Part shown: positions 23,611-33,903 of the stretch, piece after piece
How the letters are laid out: every line of letters starts with the position of its first letter
Numbering within the stretch: the stretch's first letter is position 1
Source: Avena insularis
Taxonomy: Eukaryota; Streptophyta; Magnoliopsida; Poales; Poaceae
Assembly (NCBI GenBank): GCA_023614405.1
Contig: CM042693.1
Location: 154,520,731 to 154,584,730, forward strand
DNA: 64,000 nucleotides
Direction: 5' to 3'
Made by a program: the position numbers and the translations under genes
Notes under the pieces: generated by a model
Told to the model about the DNA's origin: nothing
Seen by the model: the letters and a program-made list of their open reading frames with translations, nothing else
The model's database searches: none

Positions 23611-24149
23611 TGTCGTGGTATTGACGACGAGTACGCCATGGAGGGGTCCTCACAGTGTGTGTTTAGAGACGTGGGGGAAGGCGGACGGTTGACGGGTACG
23701 TGGTAACACAGCTTACCCAGGTTCAGATCCCACAACGGTGGCGGAATCCTACTCATGCTATAAATCACTATAATGGCAATACTTCGAGTTATAGAGATAG
23801 GTTCGCTGTGCGAGGTGTGACTATAATGTCTAAGTTATCGTGCCCTAGAGGCTCCCATAGGCCCGACTTATATAGTCTCCAGGTCCTAGGGTTATAGGGA
23901 AAAGTCCTAGCCGGATAGGTTACAGAGTCCTACACTGACTATAACTAGTCTAGCTTGTCTTGTACTCCAAGGCTCCGGGTACGTTGGTGACTCCACCGTA
24001 GCCTTCCTTTATCCGGCATGGGCCTCCCTTCTAGATCCATCTAAGTGGGACGCCCAGCAGGCCATGGGCCATGCTCCCAACTGTGGGCCACCCGGGTTAT
24101 CCGGATAAGAGACATGCTATGAGGATACCCATATAGCATATCCCCAACA
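23611..24149 (-). repeat. 3' LTR of element B2
   Basis: 539 bp, TGTCGTGG...CCCCAACA on the + strand. Its minus-strand TATA box reads CTATATAAG near 23867-23876. Same length as the 5' LTR at 49481. Confidence 0.93.
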
Positions 24150-24730
24150 GTAGCCCTCGGAGAACTCCGAGATCTTGCGCCGTCTTGCCTCTTCACGTTG
24201 AATGCTTCGTCTAGATGGATGTCGGCAAATCGTCAAGCAATATCTTGTAGTCCTCCCAAAGAACCCTACGAGGTTTTCTCCGTCTTCAACTTGTAAGTCG
24301 GATAATTGCTGAATCTTCTATCATACTCTTCCGTAGCCGGACTGGATCCGTCCATGCCGGAATCTTCCGATGTGATGGTTCATCTACCTATGATAGCTAG
24401 GACGAGGTAGGCATAGGTCAGCGACGCCTCGTAACTCACACATGCAGAGAACACAATCATGTCCGTTTTCCCGCGCGAGAGATACGAACCGTTGGTGCTA
24501 ACGGTTGGTACGTGGCGAAATTTCCGCGCACGTCCCCGCACACATCGCCTACGCGGCAACCGTTCGATCATGCGGCACGAATCTTGATGCCGGAGACCAT
24601 AAATAGTAACTGCGGTGGAAAATTTACTTTTTCACCTCATTCTCCTCAGGCAAGCGTCTCCTCAAGCTCTCCATGCCTCGCACGAAAAACCCTAGATCCC
24701 AATTTCACCAGTCACCACCGAACGCACCCA
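24150..24730 (+). promoter_or_regulatory. PPT side and antisense-gene promoter of B2
   Basis: Next to the 3' LTR the minus strand reads CTCCGAGGGCTACTG (probable polypurine tract). On the + strand ATAAATAG (24599-24606) lies 132 bp before the ATG at 24731 of the antisense gene. No convincing ORF. It matches 25321-25922 in B1. Confidence 0.6.
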
Positions 24731-24783
24731 ATGGCCAGTAGCAGCTCCTCCCCTTCCATGGCGGCATTAGGTGACGCCGCGGT
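24731..24783 (+). pseudogene. Antisense gene of B2, first codons (split by B1)
   Basis: The ATG at 24731 gives MASSSSSPSMAA, matching the start of the B1 gene (MASSRSSPSMAA). B1 is inserted 53 bp after the start, with TSD gcggt (24779-24783 and 38046-38050). The gene continues at 38051. Confidence 0.85.
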
Positions 24784-25320
24784 TGTCGTGGTATTGCCGA
24801 CGAGTACGCCATGGAGGGGTCCTCACAGTGCGTGTTTAGAGACGTGGGGTAAGGCCGATGGTTGACAGGTACGAGGTAACACAGCTTACCCAGGTTCAGA
24901 TCCCACAATGGTGGCGGAATCCTACTCCTGCTATAAATCACTATAAGGGCGATACGCCGAGTTATAGAGATAGGTTCGCTATGCGAGGTTGTCTGAAGTT
25001 ATCTTGTGTTGTGCCCTAAAGGCTCCCATAGGCCCGACTTATATAGTCGCCAGGTCCTAGGGTTACAGGGAAAAGTCTTAGCCAAACATGTTACAAAGTC
25101 CTACACCGTCTATCACTAGTCTTGTGTATCTTGCACTCCATGGCTCCGGGTACGCTGGTGACTCCATCGTAGCCTTCCTTTATCCGGCATGGGCCTCCCT
25201 TCTGGATCCACCTAACTGGTCCACCCAGCAGGCCATAGGCCATGCTACCGACTATGCGCCACCCGGGTTAGTTGGATAAGAGACATGCTATTAGGATACC
25301 CATATAGCATATCCCCAACA
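24784..25320 (-). repeat. 3' LTR of element B1
   Basis: 537 bp, TG...CA, the same length as the 5' LTR. Minus-strand TATA box CTATATAAG near 25037-25046. Confidence 0.95.
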
Positions 25321-25922
25321 GTAGCTCCCGGAGAACTCCGAGACCTTGCGCTGTCTTGCCTCTTCACGTGGAATACTCCGTCTAGATGGATGTCGGCAAA
25401 TCGTCAAGCAATATCTTGTAGTCCTCCCAAAGAACCCTGCAAGGTTTTCTCCATCTTTGATTTGTAAGCCGGAGAAATGCTGAATCTTCCATCGTACTCT
25501 TCCGTAGTCGGATTAAATCCGTCCATGCTGGAATCTTCGATGTGACGGCTCATCTAACCGTGTCAGTTATGACGACGTAGGCTTAGGTCAGCGACGCCTC
25601 GTAACTCACACATGCAGAGAACACAATCATATCCGATTTTCCTGCGCGAGCGATACGAACCGTTGGCGGCGACGGTTGGAGACGTGTCGAAATTACCGCG
25701 CACGTTCACGAACACGTCGTCTACGCGGAAACCATCCGATTAGGTGCATGAATCTTGACGCGGAGTATGATAAATAGTAACCGTGGGACACTTTCCACTT
25801 TTTACCTCATTCCTCTCGCGTCATCGTCTTCTTCCTCCAGCCGTACGCCTCCTCGACCTCTCCGCGAGAAACCTCGAAAACCCTAACTCCCATCTGCGTC
25901 AGTCGCATCCTTCCATCACTCC
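25321..25922 (+). promoter_or_regulatory. PPT side and antisense-gene promoter of B1
   Basis: The minus strand next to the LTR reads CTCCGGGAGCTACTG (probable polypurine tract). A + strand TATA box ATAAATAG (25770-25777) lies about 150 bp before the ATG at 25923. No coding sequence is evident. Confidence 0.6.
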
Positions 25923-28900
25923 ATGGCCAGCAGCAGATCCTCCCCATCGATGGCGGCGTCGAGCGAAGCCATGGCGAAGCCGGCGAGCTCCGTCGTCGTG
26001 CCTCTAGAGGGCCTGGTCATCCCTGCATCGGCGGTGATCGAGACCACCGGCGGCGACCACAATCAGGCGGCGCTGGAACCACTGGAAGAAGAGCCAGACT
26101 CGCATAAAGGTGACTGGCGCGGCTCGGACATCACCGACCACGACATCCAGGAGATGGTCGCTGAAGGCCACCTCCCCGCGACGGAGGGGCTCGCCTGGCG
26201 GGCGGCGCCGGCCAGCGAGGTGACACCTTCTCCCCAAGTCAGAGAAAAGGTGTACCTCAAGGCTCAGTTGGTACGCGACGTTTCCCTGCCAATCTCCCAC
26301 TTCTTTCTCTCCGTCTTGAACCACTACAAGGTCCAACCCCACAACCTATCCCCCAATAGCATCTTAGTGCTTAGCAACTTCGCGACACTTTGTGAGGGTT
26401 AACTAGGGATAAGGCCTAGGTCAGACTTGTTCATGTACTTCTTCACCGTCAAACGTGAAACCGGACATAGCAGGGAGGAGCTTAGGAACTGCGGCACCAT
26501 AAGCTTCAAGATTCGACCTGGCCGGCGGTTCCCCGACATCGTCGGCCACGAGTCCTGCAAGAACTGGCAGCAGACGTACTTCTACGGCCCCGACATTCCT
26601 TTGGCGGGCCGAGAAGTGACATACCCGGACTTCGTAGATGGAGCCGCCGCTGAAGTTTCTACATGGAGATCCCATGCCTCCCTTCCCTCTGACCTCGACG
26701 CTTCTCGCGTAATAAGGCGGATCGAATGGTTCGTAGAGACGGGTTTGACTGGCTTGGACCTAGCCATGTGCTGGTTCATCAGGCGAATCCAACCTCTGCA
26801 GCACCGCACGAAGTTCATGCACGAGTATACCAGTGATCGAAGGGATACCCTCCGGATCTCCGTGGACAACTTCTCGAGCGACTCCGTCAAGCTCCGCCTT
26901 AAGGACATCGTCAAGGTGAAGGATAATAAGCGTGGCTTCACCATCACCTACGACATGTTCGTAGACGGCAAGTGCCCAAAGGTAGGTATTTATTTTCCGT
27001 GTACGACATTGCTCCAGTTTTTCCGTATTGCCAATACCATCTTATCTAACACGGTGATTTCTCACTTAACAGCTTAGCGATCTAGATGAGGGCAACCTGG
27101 CTGCCCAAATCTACGATCCAAAGATGAAGGAAGTCACGGTCGTATCCGACGATGATGTCCCCTTGGCGTGAAAGCGGAAGAGATCCACCTCTGACGCTGC
27201 CGATGGAGGCAAGAAGAAGAAGACGGAGGGTGGAGCCTCCAAGAAGACTACCGCCGCCCTGGAGGCGGAAAAGAGAAAAGCCACCAGGATTTTTGCCAAA
27301 GCGCCCCCCCTAGTGTAAGCCTCTCATTCTCCAACATTGTCTATTTATCTGTCTTGTTCCTGTACTTATGCACTTTGCACGTTTCAGGAAGAAAGCCACG
27401 ACCAGCCTTGAGAAGTCCTCCAAAACTTTGGGGGCTTCTAGAAATATCAAGGACATGCTGCATCGCGACTCCTCCCCTGCCATCGCCCCTGCTACTCCTG
27501 CCATCAGGCCCTCCTCTGCTCTGACAAGCTCTCAAGCCCAGGAGGCACCAGGCCCTTCCGCCATGGAAGTGGATTCTGGCGCCTCTACCGAAATCGCCGT
27601 TGTCGGTGAGCAGGCGACGTAGGATAGCGCTGCTCTACAAATGGCTGAAGCTCCGGCTAAGGATGCCGTCGATAGCGGCAAGGCGGTGGTGGGAGCTGGT
27701 ACCTCTGCCGAAGGCGGTGCCCCTACTCCCCAGAAACCTTTTGAGTTTCCGAAGATAGTTTACCCGGCGCTCATGCCGAGTAACACAACTCTGGTTCCTG
27801 GGGGAGTACCGTCATCTACAACGTGCGGTCTTGAGGAGCTACTCCGACAAGCGGATATCTTGCGAGGAAATAGCATTTCCTTCGGCAAGCTGCTAGCCGA
27901 GAGTGCTACAAACCTCAAGATTATTGCACTTGTAAGTTTTTACTTTGCCTTTTGCATTTCATATGAGTATCCCACTGTAGCCCCCGAGGATGTGGACGGA
28001 AAACCATAGGTTTTGCATCTATATGCTCTAAGAGTGATTAAGTTAGAAAAAACTCTCATTGTAGCCCCCAAGAATTTAGATGGAACAAACTATTCCGACT
28101 AGATGCTTTAAGAGTAGCATATGAAGTTTTTATAATTTTCAATACTGTAGCCCCCAAGCCTCTAGTTGTAACTGACTTAGTTCCGACTATATGCTCAAAT
28201 AAAAGCTAAGCAGATTCCGAGTGAAAAACTTTATACTGTAGCCCCCAAGCCTCTAATAGAGAACTGAATTAGCTCCGACTAGATGCTTAAAGAAAAGATA
28301 AGCATATTGCTAAGTTAAAAACTCTCGTTGTAGCCCCCGAGCGTCTAGGTGGAAAGTTTTTGACTAGATGCTCCAAGCAGACCAAACAATGGTTTAACTT
28401 TATACTTGTTGCCACAGAACGAGAATGCTCGGAGGGGCATGGCCAACGACAAGTACCAGATGATGCGCGCAGATCTTGAAGCCGAAAAGGGTAAAAATGC
28501 CATCTTGAAGGAACAGATCATCAAAAACAAGAGTCTGTTTTCTTTTTGGGCATTTCCGTCTTATTTTTGTGCCCATAATCTCCGAGTACTCACTATGTAC
28601 TTTGTTTTCTCCAACTTGCAGAACATGTCGCCAAGGCCAAGGATATTGTCGAGTAGTCCAAGAACATCTAGCAGCTGGACAGCGAGAACAAAATCCTGAA
28701 GAAGGAGAGGGAAGAGATGCATGAGGATTCCATGAAAGCCCTGCAGGATTCGGCCACCGTGGAAGTAAATCGCTTGAAGGAGGAACTTGCGATCTTAAAG
28801 GATCAGAAGCAAGCTGCTGATGAGCAAAACCATCGCCATAGCGAGGCGTTTAAGCTCCTCCAACAAGAGAAGGAATCCCTGGCGGACACCCTCTGGCAGG

Positions 28901-29514
28901 CCAAGGCCAGCATCGTCAGTAAGTATCTTCCGCCTTGTATTTCTATAGTCTGGATACTTAGAGTCTATTGAACTCATGCGCTTCTTGTCGGAATTTTCAG
29001 CTCCTATGGGTTTAACCCGCTCGCCTCCTTCGGACAAGGAATGCATGGTTCTTGCCGGAAACTTCATCAACACCGCCATCACCCAAGCCAAGGAGATTGC
29101 CAAGCCCCTCCAGATATACGTCAAGGCCTCGGACTCTGTGACGAAGTACTCGGAGATTCTGCGCCGAGCCCCCGAGCGTGTCACGAGCTGGAAAGCTTCA
29201 TGTGCACGGGCTGGCGCAAGGATGGCGCTGTCAATGGTGAAGGCACACTACGAATATGCCGACATCGACACACCTCTGGTATCCCCGACATGGATGATGA
29301 CGACAAGGAGATTGATCACGAAGCCATCTTGTCATCACTCGCGGGTTATGACACCAGAGTTGCCGAGTTGGTGGACGTCGATGTTTTTGTGCCCAGGAAC
29401 ACCATCGACAGCGTCAACCAAGATTCCTCCGAGTCTCATCACATCGCCGACGTTGAGGGTGATTCTCCGGCTGGTGACGATGCTGCCTCCAAGTCTCCTG
29501 CGCCCAAAGAATGA
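25923..29514 (+). pseudogene. Antisense Transposase_28-type gene of B1 (multi-exon, broken)
   Basis: The ATG at 25923 opens the N-terminal domain: VVPLEGLVIPASAV, GDWRGSDITDHDIQEMV, LPISHFFLSVLNHYKVQPHN. A TAA at 26400-26402 stands where B2 has TAT (Tyr). The domain goes on (DLFMYFFTVKRE, CWFIRRIQPLQ, RGFTITYDMF) to about 26981, followed by a GTAGGT donor. Further exons: about 27070-27312 (KKKKTEGG; TGA at 27169), from about 27390 to 27930 (Ser/Pro/Ala-rich; TAG at 27620), 28417-28540, and 28622-28920 (a coiled coil with heptads such as VNRLKEELAILKDQKQ). The last begins near 29001 and, after a frameshift near 29270, ends LAGYDTRVAELVDVDVF ... to TGA 29512-29514. The intron after 27930 holds the PPT-like array. 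Domain identity is from memory of the family; function is unknown. Confidence 0.82.
27960..28390. repeat. Tandem array with five PPT-like motifs in an antisense-gene intron of B1
   Basis: Five diverged units of about 83-93 bp each carry ctgtagcccccgag/aag or a close variant (near 27975, 28058, 28144, 28235 and 28328), followed by a ctagatgct-type segment. On the minus strand the motif is CTCGGGGGCTACAG, nearly the sequence that abuts the 3' LTR. A matching array lies at 40020-40445 in B2. Confidence 0.85.
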
Positions 29515-30026
29515 AAAACATTTTGTAATCTTTGTTTCACCTTTGGTGTGTGCACGGAAAAAACTTGGCGATGTAACTTAAGGTGGAAAACAATGGTTGT
29601 TATGTCCAGCTACTTAAGAACTATTTTCCAGCATGTATATATTTTTAAGCAAGTGCTGGCTTATCCATTACTCTGGTTCTTATGCTTGACTTTTCATGAG
29701 TCGGAAGACTCGTTGTCGGAACCATGCGCTTAGGTGATGATGCCCAATGGCACCGTCAATAACCCAAGCACAAAATTGCCGACAACAAGTGCTGAAAGTC
29801 ACTACTCCAGAATCCACATAAAAACGACAAAGAACGTGTAGACCAGAAAACTTAAGCTAACGCCCGTAGGCGGAATTTTCACAAGTGCAAACGCAATACT
29901 TGTGCATAAAGGTTTTATATGATCCAAAAATGAACACTAAAGGAGGTAGAAGACTCAAAAATATGAGTGAACCAAAGAGCTTTATTTCATTGATCATATA
30001 AGAGATACACAATTAGATAAAAAATG
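29515..30026. other. Convergent spacer between antisense gene and polyprotein of B1
   Basis: About 510 bp with no coding sequence. It must hold the 3' ends of both convergent genes. On the minus strand an AATAAA lies at 29981-29986, about 40 nt past the polyprotein stop. The same signal occurs in B2 (42060-42065) and B3 (63864-63869). Confidence 0.65.
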
Positions 30027-31204
30027 CTAAGTGTAAAAAGGACATAGTTGTGCTATGTTCCATGGCCGATCAAGCTCCGGGTAGTCATCATCCGGGTCAC
30101 GTCGCTTACGCTTATGATCCTCGTTGGGTCTATCCTTTAGTTCACGATTGTCGACAAGGTAGTAAGACCCATTGAGCAGCGCCTTGCTTATGATGAACGG
30201 TCTTTATCATGGCAGGGATAATTTGTGCGACTTCTTCTGCTTAAGTCGGAGCACCAAATCCCCCTCTTTAAACGAGCGATGCCGAACGCGGCGACTATGG
30301 TAGCTGCGTAGCTTCTGCTGGTAGATGGCAGATCTTTGGCATGCCAAAACATGCTCCTCCTCGAGAAGGTCCACATCTAGGTGTCTGGATTCTTCAGCGT
30401 CATCTTCGTCGTAGGCGGCAACTCTTGGTGCATCGTGGAGGATGTCGGAAGGTAAGATGGCTTCTTCTCCGTATACCATGAAGTAAGGGGTGTAGCTGGT
30501 GGATCTGTTGGGTGTAGTTCGTAAACTCCATAGCATAGATGGTAATTCTTCCGCCAGGCTCCAGCTGCTCTATGTAGCGGTGCCTCAAGACTTGGCTTGA
30601 TTCCCTGCAGAATTAATCCATTGGCTCGCTCAACCTGACCATTGGATTGTGGGTGTGCCACAGATGCAAGGTCAAGTCGGATGCCTTCGTCCTATCAATA
30701 AGCCTCCACTTCTCCGAGTGACAAGTTGCTTCCGTTGTCGGTGATGATGCTATGTGGGAGACCAAATCTCGCCACTAGATCCCGGACAAACCTGAGGGCA
30801 GTTGCCCCATCAAGCTTTCTAATGGGTTTAGCTTCTATCCATTTGGTGAATTTGTCAACTGCTACAAGCAGATGCATAAATCCACATGGTGCCGTCTGTA
30901 ACGGTCCCATCATGTCTAGCCCCCAGACTGCAAATGGCCAAGTTATTGGTATTGTTCGCAATTCTTCAGCAGGAACATGTGGTTGTCGGGCATAATACTG
31001 GCATCCCGTGCATGTCTCGACCAGCTTGTTGGCGTCCGCCTTCGCGATCAACCAGTAGAATCCTTGCCGAAAGGCTTTCGTGACCAATGATCGGGGAGCG
31101 GCGTGATGCCCGCAATCTCCAATATGGATCTCGCGCAGGATTTCCATACCTTCTAGCTGAGAAACACACTGTAGGTATACACCAGTAGTGCTCCTTTTAT
31201 AGAG
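30027..31204 (-). pseudogene. Integrase of B1 with C-terminal domain, broken
   Basis: The zinc region (HIGDCGHHAAPRSLVTKA ... CTGCQYY) is followed by the core, WGLDMMGP and IITDNGSN (both catalytic Asp), then NGQVERANG (Glu), so D-D-E is complete. An in-frame stop follows EAY near 30693, and a frameshift lies in the ORF at 30377-30661. The C-terminal domain reads YFMVYGEEAILP, YHSRRVRHRSFKEGDLVL and then LLNGSYYLVDN. The polyprotein ends NIAQLCPFYT at TAG 30027-30029. The integrase would join element cDNA to target DNA. Upstream is RNase H in the same polyprotein. Confidence 0.87.
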
Positions 31205-32149
31205 TTACCCATTTATTATGGTATAACCCTTTGCTTGTCGTACTATTTGGTGTCTTTCGACTTCGTCGTCGAGCAAAGTTCCGTGTTCGACATATTCCAT
31301 GAACGGATTTGTCCAAGCCGGAGGGATCTTTGTCACCATGTTGACGAAAGAGTCAGCTCTATCTGGGTTGTCGATGTCGGCGCCTTTCACGGATGGTGTG
31401 CGTAGATTCTCTAGGAAAACTCCTGGCGGAATTCGCTTGCGCCCTGATCCAAGCTTAGATAGCAGATCAGCTTCCTCGTTTTTCTCCCTAGGCACATACT
31501 TGACTTCGTAGCCTAAGAAACTCTTGGCTATCTCGTCCACTTCGTCTCGATATGCCGCCATCATAGGGTTCCGCGCATTCCAGGTGCCAGCCACCTGCTC
31601 GGAAACCAAGTCGGAATCTCCATAGCAAACTATGCGCTTGATGCCAATATCCTTGGCTACACGTAGTCCGTGAATGAGTGCCTCGTACTCCACCATGTTG
31701 TTTGTAGCCTCGAAGTGGATCTGCAGAACGTAGTGTAGCTTGTCTCCTGTTGGTGACTGTAGCAATACACTAGCCCCCGAGCCATTGAGCAACTTTGATT
31801 CGTCAAAGTGCATCACCTAGTACTCTGGTTCTGGCAACGGAGTAGCATCAGGCGTCTCCGTCCAATCTGCAACAAAATCCGCTAAGACTTGTGACTTGAT
31901 AGCGTCGCGTCCTTTGTAGGTGATCTCGAAGGCGGCGAGTTCAATTCCCCACTTCGTGACCCTTCCTGTAGCGTCACTATTATTGATAATTTCGGATAGT
32001 GGAGTCTTGCTCACCACTGTGATTGGGTGCTCCTGAAAGTAATGCCTCAGCTTACGAGAAGCGAGGAATACTCCGTAAGCTATCTTTTGATAGTGCGGGT
32101 AACGCTGCTTGGACTCCGTCAAGACCTCGCTTACGTAGTAACTGGTCAT
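31205..32149 (-). pseudogene. RT connection domain and RNase H of B1
   Basis: The piece at 31817-32149 is the RT-RNase H connection (YYVSEVLTESKQRYPHYQKI, YFQEHPITVVSKTP, LADFVADWTE). It ends at a stop just before the RNase H proper (31205-31816). That opens MHFDESK (first catalytic Asp kept) and carries EATNNMVEYEALIHGLR (Glu) and CYGDSDLV (Asp). A tether to integrase follows. RNase H removes the RNA strand during reverse transcription. One nonsense codon (about 31817) and a frameshift against RT near 32146 separate the pieces. Confidence 0.85.
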
Positions 32150-33255
32150 TGAACTCCATGCTCATAGCCTGGTTCCTTCCGCTCTACGATGACGACGATG
32201 CTGATAACCCGGTTGGTTGCCGCCATGTAAATTAACAGGGGCTCACCAGGCTCGGGTGCTGCAAGGATGGGCGCTGAGGAAAGAATATCCTTGAGCTGCT
32301 TCAATGCTGCATCTGCTTCGTCTGTCCACGTGAATTTGTCCGCCTTCTTGACAAGAATTTGTACGGAAGCAGCCTTCTCTCCAAGTCGGCTGACGAACCG
32401 ACTAACTGCTGCAACACAACCTGTTAGTCGTTGAATGTCCCTTAGGCATGTCGGACGGTTTATGTTTAAGATGGCCTTGATTTTCTCCGGATTGACCTCG
32501 ATTCCACGTTGGGAAATGATGAAGCCCAACAATTTGCCGGCTGGAACCCCGAAGACGCACTTCTTGGGGTTAAGCATCATGTTGTATTTCCAGAGATTAT
32601 CAAAGGTTTCTTTTAAGTCGGAGATTAAGTCGTTTGACTTTTTAGACATCACCGCAATATCGTCCACATAGGCATGAACGTTCCGACCAATTTGGTCGTG
32701 GAGGCAATGTTGCATTGTCCGCTGGTAAGTAGCACCTCCGTTTTTTAGCCCAAAGGGCATCGTAACATAGCAAAACGTGCCGTATGGGGTAGTGAACGAA
32801 GTGGCCAGTTGGTCTGACTTCCTCATCTTGATCTGGTGGTATCCTGAGTATGCATCGAGGAAACACAAAAGTTCTGAGCCAGCCATCGAGTCAATGACTT
32901 GGTCAATGCGAGGCAAAGCAAACGGATCTTTGGGACATGCTTTGTTCAAGACGGTGTAATCAACGCACATTCTTAATTCATTAGTTCCCTTTTTGGGGAC
33001 AAGTACATGATTGGCCACCCATCGGGTGTGAAGGACTTCTCGGATAAACCCAGCCTTAAGTAACCTAGCTATCTCTTTGCCAATGGCGCGTCTCTTCTCA
33101 TCTCCGAAGCGTCGTAGAGGTTGTTTCACTGGTTTACATTTTGGATCTATGTTTAAGCTATGCTCGACAAGTTCCCTAGGTACACCTTTCATGTCGGCAG
33201 GTTGCCAGGCAAAGATGTCCCTATTCTCACGAAGGAATTCGATGAGCGCGCTTTC
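32146..33255 (-). CDS. Reverse transcriptase domain of B1
   Basis: The uninterrupted frame from MKGVPRELVEHSLNIDP (Met at 33192), with 21 further codons of linker above it, covers the whole RT core. It contains KKGTNELRMCVDYTVLN, FALPRIDQVID, FLDAYSGYHQI, TPYGTFCYVTMPFGLKN and the catalytic HAYVDDIAV (YVDD), then KCVFGVPAGKLLGF. The thumb follows (LTGCVAAVSRFVSRLGEKA), and the frame ends about 32146. RT makes element cDNA in the particle. This is the best-preserved enzyme domain in the window. It follows protease in the same frame, separated by a UAG at 33256-33258 that B2 shares. It is one domain of a broken polyprotein, not an independent gene. Confidence 0.9.
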   Translation of the reverse strand, partial: ESALIEFLRENRDIFAWQPADMKGVPRELVEHSLNIDPKCKPVKQPLRRFGDEKRRAIGKEIARLLKAGFIREVLHTRWVANHVLVPKKGTNELRMCVDYTVLNKACPKDPFALPRIDQVIDSMAGSELLCFLDAYSGYHQIKMRKSDQLATSFTTPYGTFCYVTMPFGLKNGGATYQRTMQHCLHDQIGRNVHAYVDDIAVMSKKSNDLISDLKETFDNLWKYNMMLNPKKCVFGVPAGKLLGFIISQRGIEVNPEKIKAILNINRPTCLRDIQRLTGCVAAVSRFVSRLGEKAASVQILVKKADKFTWTDEADAALKQLKDILSSAPILAAPEPGEPLLIYMAATNRVISIVVIVERKEPGYEHGVQ

Positions 33256-33903
33256 CTATTTGGGATCCAGGTTCGTCCCAATGGCGATGGTCTTGGAGGC
33301 ATCGCCTACCACAAGTTCCACCGGCTTGGTTTCGATGGCGGCCTTGAACGCAGGAGCGGAGTCGGAGATCTGCTTCTTCGACGCGGGCATCTCTGAGTCA
33401 TTGACCTTGCTCTGGATCTCTTTGAATTCTTCGCTGTAGAGGACAGCTTCTGCAATGGCTGCTTCATTGATCTCGAAGTCCCTTGCCTTGGTAAAGCTTC
33501 CGGATACGGTGATGACACCGTTTGGTCCGGGTATCTTGAGCTTGTTGTAGACGAAGCATGGCTTGGCCATGAACGTGTGGAATATGTCGCGGCCGAATAT
33601 GACATGGTACACGCTCTTGAAGGGGACCACCTCAAAGGTCATGCGCTCTTGGCAGTAATTAGTAACATCGCCAAAGGCTACCTGAAGTGTAATACACCCA
33701 AGGGACCTAGCCTCCCGACCAGGAACTACGCCGTGGAAAACGGTGTTGGTCCGCCTTAGGTTTGCCTCCGTCAAGTTCATCTTCTGTAGTGTATCCAGGT
33801 ACATGATGTTGATGCTGCTTCCACTATCCACCATGCACTTGGTGAACTCCGCGCCGTCAATCAATGGGTTGATGACCATGGCGTACTGGTTCTCCGTGGG
33901 CAC
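33256..33903 (-). CDS. Aspartic protease domain of B1
   Basis: A 215-codon open frame contains FTKCMVDSGSSINIMYLDTL with the D-S-G catalytic triplet, then HGVVPGREARSLG and RDIFHTFMAKPCFVYNKLKI, and IPGPNGVITVSGS, as in retropepsin-like domains of Tat-type plant Gypsy elements. It ends in UAG (33256-33258). RT begins 22 codons further on in the same frame. The protease would cut Gag-Pol. Its upstream boundary with gag is a frameshift, since the gag frame overlaps at 33857-33903. Confidence 0.86.
   Translation of the reverse strand: MPTENQYAMVINPLIDGAEFTKCMVDSGSSINIMYLDTLQKMNLTEANLRRTNTVFHGVVPGREARSLGCITLQVAFGDVTNYCQERMTFEVVPFKSVYHVIFGRDIFHTFMAKPCFVYNKLKIPGPNGVITVSGSFTKARDFEINEAAIAEAVLYSEEFKEIQSKVNDSEMPASKKQISDSAPAFKAAIETKPVELVVGDASKTIAIGTNLDPK

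Noticed and set aside
23138..23653. A 171-codon minus-strand ORF with its start in the B2 LTR
   Set aside because: The first codons are LTR. The true upstream part of this gag is at 50025 and above.
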